Below, piece by piece: positions 26,186 through 36,819 of a DNA stretch of 64,000 bases. Location of the stretch: assembly GCA_015143295.1 (NCBI GenBank), contig CM026554.1, forward strand, positions 49,288,627-49,352,626. Direction: 5' to 3'. The position numbers were made by a program, and so were the translations under genes. Source of the DNA: Tetracentron sinense. Its lineage: Eukaryota; Streptophyta; Magnoliopsida; Trochodendrales; Trochodendraceae. The notes under the pieces were generated by a model. It saw only the letters and a list, made by a program, of their open reading frames with translations. It made no database searches and was not told the DNA's origin. The stretch's first letter is position 1. Each line of letters begins with the position of its first letter.

Positions 26186-29100
26186 TCACTTTTTACTTCC
26201 CTGACTCCCCAAATCAGCTGCAACTTTGGCTGCACGAGTGAGGGCATCCGACACCCAAAGGGCTCCCATGGCAAAGTAGCTACTGTTAACCACGGTGTGT
26301 GCAGCAGCCGCAGCTGTTCTCCCTGTTGCTGAAATGGCTGATATGGTGATCTCTGATACATTGTACTTTTCATCCACAGATTTAACAGCTCCAATGCCTG
26401 CATAAATCTTATCTGTGAGTCCAACTCTCTTGCTCAGCTCAGCAACCTTGGCTGCTGCAGTAGCCGAGACTTGATATGACTCGTCCAAAGCTTTAGCCTT
26501 GATACATGCATCTTTTCCCAATACATATCCCTTGGCTAGCATGGTTTTGACCACTTCCTGGGTCAGTGTTACTGCTTCTCCAGGGGAAGAAACAAACTGG
26601 CTTGCATGTGTTGCCTGCTAAGATCATAGAAGGATTATCTTGTAAGAATATGAGTTCAAGTTTGATTTGAACTACGGACTATTAGCATAATGTTTGGCTA
26701 ATTTCCCATTTCTGAATCGGCCTAAACGCGAACCAAAAAAAAAAAAATCAGACTCGTCAATTTTTATGTACATGGTACAATGTATATATTTATTCAGGTC
26801 TTGAGGAAATCCAATATACCATCTAGTAACCGGTCTACCAACAGCATAAAAATACAGGAGAACTCATAAATGCACACGGCCCACCATTCCATGGGTCATG
26901 TGTCTCACCCACACAGATATTCTACACCAAAATTCGACCTGCTTAGATGATTGCAATTTGCAACCACCTGTTATAAGATGAATGTCACAAACCAATTTAA
27001 ATAGTAGGCAGTAGATGGGTTTGGGAACATTTTAGATTTTCTCCTCTCATATTTGCTTCTCTATTATGTCATGTAGGCTTGACCATGCAGAAGCCTTAAA
27101 TTTTGGGTAGTCAACCATGTAACCAACTCATTACCACATATGCAAGGAAGGTGCGTACCGTTGAACCAGTTTCGTCTTCAAGCTTCCATGAAGACCTATT
27201 CCAGAGATCAAATTCATCTTCATACTGCCCCCAGCGTGATATGCATACATGTTGATCTACAATGATAGCTCCCTGAGACATTGAAAGTAGAACAGAATGA
27301 AGAAATTAATAGCTACAGGTATACAAGAAAGGAAGAGCCGCGGAAGACTGAAGTGTGAGCATTCTTTAATTGAAATTGTAGCATAACTACCTGGTAGAAG
27401 CAATTTATACCAAAATAAAACCTAAACAGTTTACAAAAAATATTACAGGAATACATATATAAAGGTACAAACATGAACGATGAAAAAACTACCAGTTTAT
27501 TTGATTAAATGGGCAGCACCATAATATCATTATTTTCATGTAGAGCATGTGGATTTCTATAATCCCTACTATCACTCTTAAACCAACTGATAGAACTCTA
27601 ATAAATGTAAAATACAAGTGAGACCCTATAAGTTGTTTGCAAGCTACCATATTTGAGAGCTTCAAAGAGCCAACACTGTAAATAATTAAATCCTTGGTTT
27701 TTTAATCATGCTGATGTACAAATTAAACATTTGATTGCTTGTCACAATATAAACACCACAAATTAGGGGATGCACCCTATTGGAAATCTCAAGCTACGTA
27801 GCTCATCAGATACTCACTTTTGATTACAAGAAAGTTTGCACCGAAACTTACACTGAGAAAGACAGCTGTTTCCATAGCATGAGCATCTTTAAATGTCACA
27901 TAGGCCGTACAAGCATATTCTCCAGATCTAATTTCAACAAAAGAAATCTCCCCCAATCAGGAAAATGTAAAGTTACTCATAAAAACATAGATAGTATTAG
28001 TACTATTTGCATAAGTATCTCTGTCAATCAGGAGCATGTACTATTACTCACAAGATAACAAATATACATAATACTAGCATTAGACAAAGTTTTGGTCCTA
28101 TGACTGATGAGTAACATGGCGCCTCTATAACCATCGATCGATACATAGCATGGGATGAGACATTTTTTAGCGTTCTGACTATGATATAGACCCTGCATTA
28201 CCGAAACAGACCCTTTTGGAAGTTTGCATAATTATATCTATGTTTAATTATTCCTTAATATACATCTAACTCAGAAACCATTTAAAATTTTCGGTTCCTA
28301 ACTTCATACAAAATTACAAGTTGATCCACAACCCAAATCACAAATTCAGTGATTTGAAATTTTGAACCAAGTAACAAATTGCAACCTAGTAACAAATTCT
28401 AATCAATATATAAATCCCACTTTGAAAACTAATATTAACCAAGAGATGAAATAAGTTACATGAATTTTTTTACAATCTAACTATAGCTGCTTGATAAAAC
28501 ATACAGAGATGCAAATAAACTAAATCATGGCTTAGATATTCAACTAAATGAAGGATTGGAATCAGGGGAGGAGCCACATGGGGCCCAGGGAGAGCTGAAG
28601 CCCCCCCTTAAATATAGAAGAAATTTTTTTTCTTAGTGTAAGCATAGGGGTGTAGCCTTGGAGAGGGGTGGAACCAAGGAGAATGGGGGGCTCTAGCTCC
28701 CCCTAAACTTAAAAAAATAACAAATATTCTTTACAAATGGATACAAACATAGGTGATGACCATGAACTTGGCCCTCAAAAAAAATTTCCCAGGGGCTACG
28801 CCCCTGAACTCCCATGGTTAGAATTCCCTATAAGAGAATCCTGGCTCCGCCCCTGATTGGAATCATAGGAGTCGTGTCAACAAACCAAAAGTTGGTAAAA
28901 AAATCTTTAAATAAATAAATAAATTTTTAATTAAGTAGCCATTCAAGAGATTCACTAAAGACCATCCATTTCGATAAGCTTACTAGAGAAAAGTAGACTA
29001 TACTCATTTAGAAAGCAGAACTATCTAATCTTAAAAGAAAAAAAAATAACCAGAAGAAAAGTGTAGGAAAAAACTAGTGAGCCACTTTATTAAATGGTTT

Positions 29101-29755
29101 CAGGGGATCCTGAAACTGGGAAGGACTAGATCCTGTGGGTAAGGCAGGGGTATATTATTCGAAAACACGAAGTGGGGATGTGTAACAGAAGCCTTGGAAT
29201 GCTCTCAACCTCCGCAAATACTATCAATAAAAGCACTTCTCTTTTCAATCTCACTTAAAAAAAAAAACCTTGGACAATTTGATATGGTGGCAAGGGAATT
29301 GAATCTTTTAAGAAACACCAATTGATTAAAGCAAGATCTCAAAATTTAATGATAGATCAAAACACAAAAATTGAATTCTAACAGAGGGTATTCCCAATAA
29401 TCAAACAATAAAGAATACAACCTTTTATATATTTCCTTCTTTATTAAAAGAACTAGTGTCCAATCTCACCTCCCCCCCCCCCCCCCCCCAAAAAAAAAAA
29501 AACCATAGTGTCTATTCAATTGATAGAGATAAAGTGAAAAATATAATTCATATATGATCAGAACCAAACCGACAATATACAGATGAAAATGAAGCATGGG
29601 TCAAATCTAGCAACTAGAATCTGAATAGACAGATACTACCTTATGATTTCGATATGTTCAATGGTGCCAGAAAAAGAGAAGAAATCATGAACATCTTTCT
29701 CTGTTGCTTTAGAGGACAAGCTTGTAACCTCAACAGTATATCCAGTTGGGCTCAT
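26186..29755 (-). CDS. BPA1: BPA1-like (binding partner of ACD11) RRM protein, 4 coding exons
   Basis: Member of the plant family of ACD11-binding proteins, which carry an N-terminal RRM and a conserved C-terminal region and are linked to control of cell death and defence. Coding exons: 29640-29755, 27852-27927, 27159-27272, 26186-26614. They sum to 735 bases, 244 residues plus stop, with all phases closed. RRM about residues 6-75: YTVEVTSLSSKATEKDV, DFFSFSGTIEHIEIIR, then EYACTAYVTFKDAHAMETAV and GAIIVDQHVCI. A family-specific stretch follows: RWGQYEDEFDLWNRSSWKLE, SSPGEAVTLTQEVVKTMLAK, GYVLGKDA, VAELSKRVGLTDKI and SSYFAMGALWVSDAL near the C-terminus. The RNP1-like strand is degenerate, as usual here, so RNA binding is not assured. 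Which family member this is cannot be decided. Intron 1 carries an hAT MITE. Confidence 0.92.
28563..28855. mobile_element. hAT-like MITE (CAGGGGMGGAGCCA ends), perfect 8-bp TSD
   Basis: Left end CAGGGGAGGAGCCA, right end TGGCTCCGCCCCTG, flanked by perfect 8-base copies of ATTGGAAT at 28555-28562 and 28856-28863. 293 bases, no coding. A related copy in inverse orientation lies at 60939-61193. Confidence 0.85.
29472..29502. repeat. C-run followed by A-run
   Basis: About 18 C then 13 A. Length is likely unreliable in sequencing. Confidence 0.8.
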
Positions 29756-29764
29756 AATTTTAAA

Positions 29765-31195
29765 ATCTTATCAAGTAAAAGTTGGAATTCAGTGCTTTAT
29801 AACCTGGTAGAAGAAATAAATAAATACATGTTAGTAGCTTGTAGTTTGGTAGAAGAGAAAAGAAAGAAAACCAGATTTCTGCATCAAAGGCAGTTTGGTC
29901 ATTCTGAAAATTAAGAACAAATTGGTTATTTCAACACTCAAGAATAACAAAAGACGATAGATTCCTTCCATTACTGTATAGGGACATTTTTTGAGTAACA
30001 TTAAAGATAAAGGGAATGCCAGAAATTGAGATAGAAGACATTATCATGATATCTTCTGTGTGCAACTTTAGAATGTATGATGGTCCTACTACCCAAGGCT
30101 TGAGATGGAAGACCTTATCATCTTTATGCAGCTTTATATACGATGGTCCTGAGATCCATCACCCTCAGTGGACACTACCTCACACTACCATATTAGCTCT
30201 AGATTGAAAAAAATCAGCCTGATTTTTCGGCTGTGTGTCCCTTTGAAGCCGTGGCTCACCAATTGAATGCCGCCAAACAGATAGGATGGTGGGCCATCGA
30301 GTAGATCAGTCCATTGATAATGATGACCCTCAGGTCCATCATATATCACATATAGAATTCAAATTTTTTCAAAAAAAAGTGGAGCCACCACTGTAAGAAA
30401 CAATGCAAGGTCAAACATTTCAGGCTCATTAATTATTTAGCTTTGTTAAAGTGAAACTCTTGGGGGTAACAATAACTTAACGTTCACAACCCCAGAATGA
30501 CAATTTTAGCCTTTGAGTTCCACGAAACTGAAGCACGGAGGCAAAACACCATTTCCAATCTAAATAAAGAACCAGTAACGATCTTTAGATATTCTAACCC
30601 TTGATATTTTCCAGAAGGCTAACATGAAAAACTCCCTTCTAATCAAAATTGAAATGAAGGAATACCCTTTTTCAAATACTAATTCAAACACCCAAAGAAA
30701 AGGATATACACACTCCCACGAATTAATTTCATGGGGAAAAAAAAATAGTTCTAAGAATTATTATATAAAATACCTTCTGAAAATTCCCTCAAAGTACCCG
30801 AAATGGAACTCTACTTCTAAGAATGGAAAGAAAAACACAAACCCTATCCGGGATCTTGGGTTAGAACATTTATAGAAACAGTCTCGATTAACTTAAATTA
30901 AGATAAACAGAGAATAGATTTACGATCTACACATGATGAAGGAGTAAGGAACAAAATGTATAGAATTATAATCCAAATAATTAGATAAAATCAAAAGAAA
31001 TTAGGTCTGGATGGGAAGAAATCGGGGGGTAATTTGGGGTTTCGATGATGATGAAGAAGAAAAACTAGAAATTTGCATTACGATGCTTTGTAATGAAGTA
31101 ATATTCTTACGTACCTCTTTTTGATAAAGATAAATGAGGGGAGGCGGATGCAGTGCACTGCTTGGGCCGAAGAGGAGAAGTGGGTCTTCGAGAGA
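29765..31195 (-). promoter_or_regulatory. Probable 5' UTR exon and 5' UTR intron of the BPA1-like gene
   Basis: Minus-strand sequence from about 31195 to 31115 is CT-rich and ends AAAAAGAG before a good donor GTACGTAAG (31114). No ATG-led coding fits here, and the first coding exon at 29755 is preceded by a weak acceptor around 29765-29770. A leader intron of about 1.35 kb is therefore likely. Inference from splice signals only. Confidence 0.5.
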
Positions 31196-31220
31196 TTACA
31201 GAGACTTGCAGAGGGGTCTA

Positions 31221-31228
31221 ATTTATAG
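31221..31228 (-). promoter_or_regulatory. TATA box candidate of the BPA1-like gene
   Basis: Minus strand reads AGCTATAAATTAGACC, about 30 bases before the CT-rich leader. The only convincing TATA box in this upstream region. Confidence 0.55.
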
Positions 31229-31350
31229 CTACATATCGAATTACAAAAGTACCCTCGCGTTTAATACAAGGAAGAACAGGAGCAGATATGAATGATTTGT
31301 ATTCGTTGAGGAGAGGATGGGAAATTAGCCGAGACCGGATAACAGCCTAT

Positions 31351-33170
31351 CGCGATTGATATCAAAGAGAGTTCAATCGAACCACCGGGCAACACGTGTC
31401 CTTTTTAAAACGGGGATTTTGCATAGCAGCTGCTGTGTTATACCAGATTTGCAAATACACTAACAGTTTTGCAAACTAACTCATAGTTTTGCCAAAAGTT
31501 AGACAAACAACCTCAATCTCTACTAGTTTCGTTGAACTTCCGTTTTTATTGTTAGGAAAATGACTATTCTACCCTTATAATATTTCATTACCTCATAAAG
31601 CCTTTAAGTACCTTTGAACTATAGTTAATAAGTTTTAACCCTTGTGATTAACATTCACAACCTTGGAGATAAAACATCTAACCTTAGTTAAAAAAACAAT
31701 TAACGTGCTCCCTTTTAATTCTGTTTAACTTAGGTTAAGATACATTAACCCTTAGAGTTAAACCATCTAACCTTTGCTTTAAAAGAAAAAAATTATCTTG
31801 TCCCCTTTGAACTCCCTTTAACATGGTTAAGATTTATTAACCCTAAGGGTTAAAACATCTAACCTTGATTTTTAGAAAAAATAATTAACAAAATATTAAC
31901 ATGTCCCCTTTGAATTCTCTTTAATTGTGGTTAATATTCATTAACCCTTAAGATTAAAGCATCTAACCTTGATTTTTAGAAAAAAAATTAGAAAAAATTA
32001 ACATGTTCCTTTGTAACTCCCTTTAACTGTGGTTAAGATTCACTCACCCTTAGGGTTAAAACATTTAACTTTGGTTTTTAGAAAATAAAAAAATAAAAAA
32101 TTTAATGTCTTTTAACTCCTTTTAACCATGGTTAGGGTTCACTAACCCTTAGGATTAAAGCATATAACTTTGGTTTTAAAAAATTAAAAATTTAAGTTAT
32201 CCCCTTTTAACTCCATTTAATTGTGGTTAAGATCAACTAACCCTTAGGGTTAAAGCATCTAATAATGGTCCTTGGTATTTAAAAAAAAAATTAACATATC
32301 CCCTTTCATAAGGGTTAGTGAACCCTAACCACAATTAAAGGGAGTTAAAAGTTAGGTTAAATTTTTTATTTTATTTTTCTAAAAACCATGGTTAGATACT
32401 TTAACCTTAAAGGTTAGTTGATCTTAACCTCAATTAAATTTAAGGGAGTTAAAGAGGGCACCTTAATTTTCTTTTCCTAAAAACCAAAGTTAGATGTGTT
32501 AACCCTAAGGGTGAGTGATCTTAACCACGGTTAAAGGGAGTTAAAAAGGGACACATTAATTTTTTCTAATTTTTTTGTTTCTAAAAATCAAGGTCAGATG
32601 TTTTAACCCTAAGAGTTAATAAATCTTAACCACAATTAAAGGGAGTTCAAAGGGGACACGTTAATTTTTTCTTTTAAAACCAAGGTTAAATACTTTAACT
32701 CTAAGGGTTAGTGTATCTTAACCTAAATTGAAGGGAGTTAAAAGGAGACACATTAATTATTTTTTTTAACCAGGGTGAGATGTTTTATCCCTAAGAGTAT
32801 GAATCTTAATCACAAGGGTTAAAACTTATTAACCATAGTTCAAAGATAGTTAAAGGTTTTGTAAGGTTATGAAATATCATAAGGGTAGAAAAGTCATTTC
32901 CCTAAGAATAACACAGGGAAGCTTAACAAAACTATGAATTGAGGTTGCTTTACTGTTTAAAAACCGTGAGTTAATTTGCAAAGCTGTTACTCATAACAGT
33001 GTATTTGCAAATCTGGTATAACACAACATCTAATATGCAAAAGCCCCTTTCTTAAAACTCGTCCGCTGTGTTTAAGATTTCAGTCGGTGGCTCTATGGTA
33101 CTCCCGAATGTACCCCTAAAAAGAAGATATTTAAAGGGGCTTCTGAATGTGATTGAACTCTGATCCAAGA
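31351..33170. mobile_element. Large palindromic foldback with ~13 internal tandem units
   Basis: Outer ends CGCGATTGATATCAAAGAGA-GTTCAATCG and the complement near 33151 (GATTGAACTCTGATCC). Strong inner inverted repeats include TGTTATACCAGATTTGCAAA at about 31428 and its complement at about 33001-33023. The left half carries about seven direct units of roughly 85-105 bases (TTAACCCTTAGGGTTAAA, ACATCTAACCTTGATTTTTA, CATGTCCCCTTTTAACTCCC, TTTAACCRTGGTTAAGATTC). The right half carries about six units in the opposite orientation. The axis is near 32295. No coding. Shares ends and units with the smaller foldbacks in this window. Confidence 0.8.
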
Positions 33171-33551
33171 CTATTTAATGACATCCCTAATGGCTCATCT
33201 CAAAATAATGGGTTAGGGCAGGTATTAGGAGTGTAGAATCAAATTTGTTTGTTTGTTTTTACCAGGTTAAAATCAGGGCAAACAGAGTATTCAGAATATT
33301 TTTTTTTTCTTAAAGTGACACTTAAGGGTATAGACAAGCCAAGCCAAATACTAAAGTGTTTAGGGTTGGCTTGTTAAGTTATAAGAGTTTTCAAGCTTGA
33401 CTTGAGCTTTACTATAGCTTAGCCAGGCAGCATGCACTAACTACATCTGCGCTGTGGTAATGACACACAAGGACCATAGGGCAAATTACAGAGTCATAAT
33501 TTTTTTAAAAAAATTGTAAAATTATAATGATCTAGTATAGTTGATTAGTAA

Positions 33552-34500
33552 TGCTAGCCTTGATTTAGCTTAAAGAAAATTGAGAAATCTGATTCTACAT
33601 ATAAGAAAATTATGCGTATTTCTTCACTCATCTATTCATATGTAACTATCCAATATATAGGGAATACAAGATAAATCTAATCTAAAAAAAGATAATATAA
33701 AACATTATAAACATCAACATTTTTCTAAATTAAATAGAGTTCTAGCTAGTTTATCTAAACTTCTAAAAGCCTCCCTTAAATTAGAATTTGTAAATCGTTA
33801 TACCAAGCTTCATCTTCAACTTGTTGAATATTTCAAAACTTGAGTGACTTTGTAAAATTGTTAGCAATCAGCTCTTCGCTTTTGTAATACTTAATCTTCA
33901 CATCTTCATTCTTCACAATCTCTTGAATGAAGTGAAATTGTATATCAATGTATTTACTTCGACTCTGAAAAATAAGATTTTTCGTAAATCAAATAAACAC
34001 ATTAATATATGATTTCACTTCATTCGAGAGCTTGTAAAGAATGAAGATATGAAGATTAAGTATTGTAAAAGCGAAGAGCAGATTGCTGACATTTTTACAA
34101 AGTTACTCATGTTTGAAATATTTAACAAGTTGAAGATGAAGCTTGACATGACGATTTGCAAATCTTAGTTTAAAGGAGGCTGTTAGAAGTTTAGATAAAC
34201 TAGGACTCTGTTGCTAGAGGTATTTGCTCCTATTACTAGAACTAAATCTATTAGAATGTTGGTTGCTTTAGCAGCTCTGATACCACTTGTTAGCCTTGAA
34301 TTAACTTAATGAAAATTAAGAAATCTGAATCTACATATATGAAAATTATATGTATTTCTTCACTCATCTATTCATATGTAACTATCTAATATATAGGCAA
34401 TACAAGATAAATCTGATTTAGAAAGAGATACGATAAAACATGATTAACATCAACACTTTTTAAAACTAAATAGAGTCCTAGTTTATCTAAACTTCTAACA
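33552..34500 (-). mobile_element. Small copia-derived element with internal inverted duplication
   Basis: A fossil Ty1/copia derivative of 949 bases. LTR-like ends at 33552-33768 and 34288-34500 are about 88% alike by eye, so it is old, perhaps several million years. A 5-base duplication AGTAA flanks it (33547-33551, 34501-34505). On the minus strand a tRNA-iMet primer site (TGGTATCAGAGC, 34274-34285) lies two bases inside the right LTR. A polypurine stretch precedes the left LTR. The interior is mostly the tail of an RNase H region present twice in opposite orientation (arms about 33746-33943 and 34010-34213). No whole gene; gag, protease, integrase and most of pol are absent. Confidence 0.8.
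33746..34213. repeat. Inverted repeat, ~200-bp arms, inside the small copia element
   Basis: Arms 33746-33943 and 34010-34213 with a spacer of about 66 bases. Each arm runs from the LTR tip through the polypurine stretch into the end of the RNase H region. A transcript across it could fold into a long hairpin. Confidence 0.75.
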
Positions 34501-34505
34501 AGTAA

Positions 34506-36819
34506 CATTGATATGAATACTGATCATCGGCCAAATTTTAAAAAGATTAATGATTGGATAAATTAGTCTACTATTCAAGACTTAAGAAAAAATGAATTCC
34601 ACAATTAAGAGGTGGTTAACTGCCAAGAAAGAAGAACCAATGCCATGAACATGTAGAAATTTTTTCCCTCTGTAAGTTGTAAAAATTAAAAGGGTCCAAC
34701 AAGAGGCTAAATGGTTGTGTAACTAAGGACACAAATCTTATGTAACTCGATACAAAGATCTTATGTGCCCCAACTAATAAATAGGGGCATGTTAGTAAAA
34801 ATACAAGTTGTGAATAATGAATTTATCTTGAGTGTATTCAATGTACCCACAATTTGTCTACACTTGCACTCTAATCAATAAGGGCACACAATATCTATGT
34901 GTTGAGTTGCACACACAAAATGTACTCCTAATAGGATTTTGCTAGTCCCACTTCCCTCATAGTGTGTGTGCCTGTTTCGGTAGTAAAATAGAATATTGAG
35001 GAAAGCTAGCCCCAATTGCAAAATTAAAATTTTTTTCTAAAATCTCATGGTGGGTGCAACATGTGACATTACTACCCCTTTAACAGGTTTAAAAAAACAA
35101 AAAATTCAAAAGAGAAATTGATGGTTTATACAAGTTCTAAGATAATAGGGAAAAGTAGCAACACGTATTGCTACCACTCTGAGTGCTTCAAAGTAATGCG
35201 GCTCAGGCTAGCATTTCACAAAGAACTTGTCATTCATGTTTGAATTTTTTGTTTTTCAATATGTTCAAGGGATGGCAATGTCACGTGTTGCTACCACCTT
35301 GCGTCTTTGGAAATAAGTTGAATGCTGAGACTGGGCTAACACTCCTCTTTGTAACAATGGGCGCCTCAAGCAATCCATATTTGTGGTTTTTGCCTCTGTT
35401 GAATGGTTTATTCTAACTTTTTTTTTTCTCCGTCACTCAGCAACTTTTTTTAAAATTCAAATTGGATACCTTCCCAATTCCAGAAAGAATGGGTGCCCAA
35501 CATCACCTGTTCAAAACAAAGCTTACAAGGCCATGGAATGAGTGGTTAACCTTTATGGATCCAATGATTGGTAGATTGTGGAGTAGATGGGTTATTGACA
35601 CACATGTTATAGTAATACGGAGGTGGTTTTTCATAATTGGATACTCACCCTCTCAGGAATGATAATGTTGTGGACCACCACATAAGTAGGAAGTCGTTTG
35701 GTTCGGATTATTAGAATGATAACATTGTGGATCACCACCACAAACTAAATGGTTGTTTGATTTGAATTAATTAGAACTGATTAATTTAATCACTTATGTC
35801 TTAATTATGGTGGAATGATAGCTTTGGTTCAACTCTTTATAAGAGATTATGAAGCAACTTTTTATATAAATAACTGGGAATTTCATAATTTTGACAGACA
35901 GTGGTGGTTATGGGAGAACATAACTAGGTATGCACCTTTAGGATTTTGTGTAGATGATTGTAAGCAGCCAGTTTTACACTCCAGTGAAGTCTACAAGACC
36001 TCTTAAGCTTCCATATATAGATTTCTCCAAAATCTTTTTTTTTCTTTAAAATAATTAAAATATCATTTTTTAAACGACCAGATAATCATTTATTGATAAA
36101 ATGCTAATCAAATATAATTATTCACAACGATGCTTATTTATGGTAACACTTATTGTGTAATTGTATCAAATTACAATAGTCCAAAATGAACGACACAAAA
36201 GTTATTTTAGCTGCTTTAGATCATCTATATGTAATAAATTGGAGATTTAAATTGACTTCATTTCATCCACAAAAGAAAAACTACATACTACCTTAGGTAA
36301 AGGAGTTTAAAGGTTTTGGTTGTTGGGATTGGTCTCTATTTTTATTTTAAGGCATAAATCTTAATTGAGTTCCGACTGGGGATATGGATCGGATGGAACC
36401 CACCTTGTGACCTCATTAGGTACTTTAAGACCTCAGTAGGCATGCTGGACCTGGTGCCTTGGACCCAGCCTCTGATATGATGGATCAAAAATTTCAGCGA
36501 AAAAGTAGATGCGTGGGCCAGCCCAAGGTCGGCCCAATGCCACTAATTATCTCAGGCAAATGAAAGGAATCTTTGAAGGCTTAAATTACACTACCAAAAA
36601 AATTGAACGTGATATTCATAGGACCTTCGACCAGAGTTAGGTAGAGGGAAAATGCATCTTTAATAGAGTTGAGATTGAACTGCCAAAATGAGTACAGAAA
36701 ATGCTGGTTGAGCATGACTCCGTTCGTTAACCCACTATAGGGGAAAAGCATGTTATGTCACTGTATTGGGTTAACTCTAACCAAGCCAGCTATGACCCTG
36801 CAGACAAACACCTCTTATG
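34506..36819. other. Intergenic, no gene recognised
   Basis: AT-rich. Contains an imperfect ~58-base tandem duplication at about 35657-35775 (GAATGATAATGTTGTGGACC and GAATGATAACATTGTGGATC). Short frames at 35183-35416, 35462-35662 and 35815-36006 match nothing I know. Sequence at 34630-34960 is suggestive of decayed retroelement but shows no usable landmark. Confidence 0.45.

Larger units (their letters stand above)
27928..29639. other. BPA1-like intron 1 (1.7 kb)
   Basis: Contains an hAT-like MITE (28563-28855), a C19/A12 homopolymer pair (29472-29502), and at about 29060-29267 a stretch ending AATAAAAGCAC...TCACTT plus an A-run that may be a retroposed 3' end. No coding recognised. Confidence 0.6.

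Noticed and set aside
31670-32810. AACCCTAAGGGTTA runs as interstitial telomere repeats
   Set aside because: They are once-per-unit palindromes within ~95-bp units, not tandem TTTAGGG arrays.
31670-32810. Possible CRISPR-like array of repeats and spacers
   Set aside because: Plant nuclear context, units diverged and in both orientations, spacers not unique.
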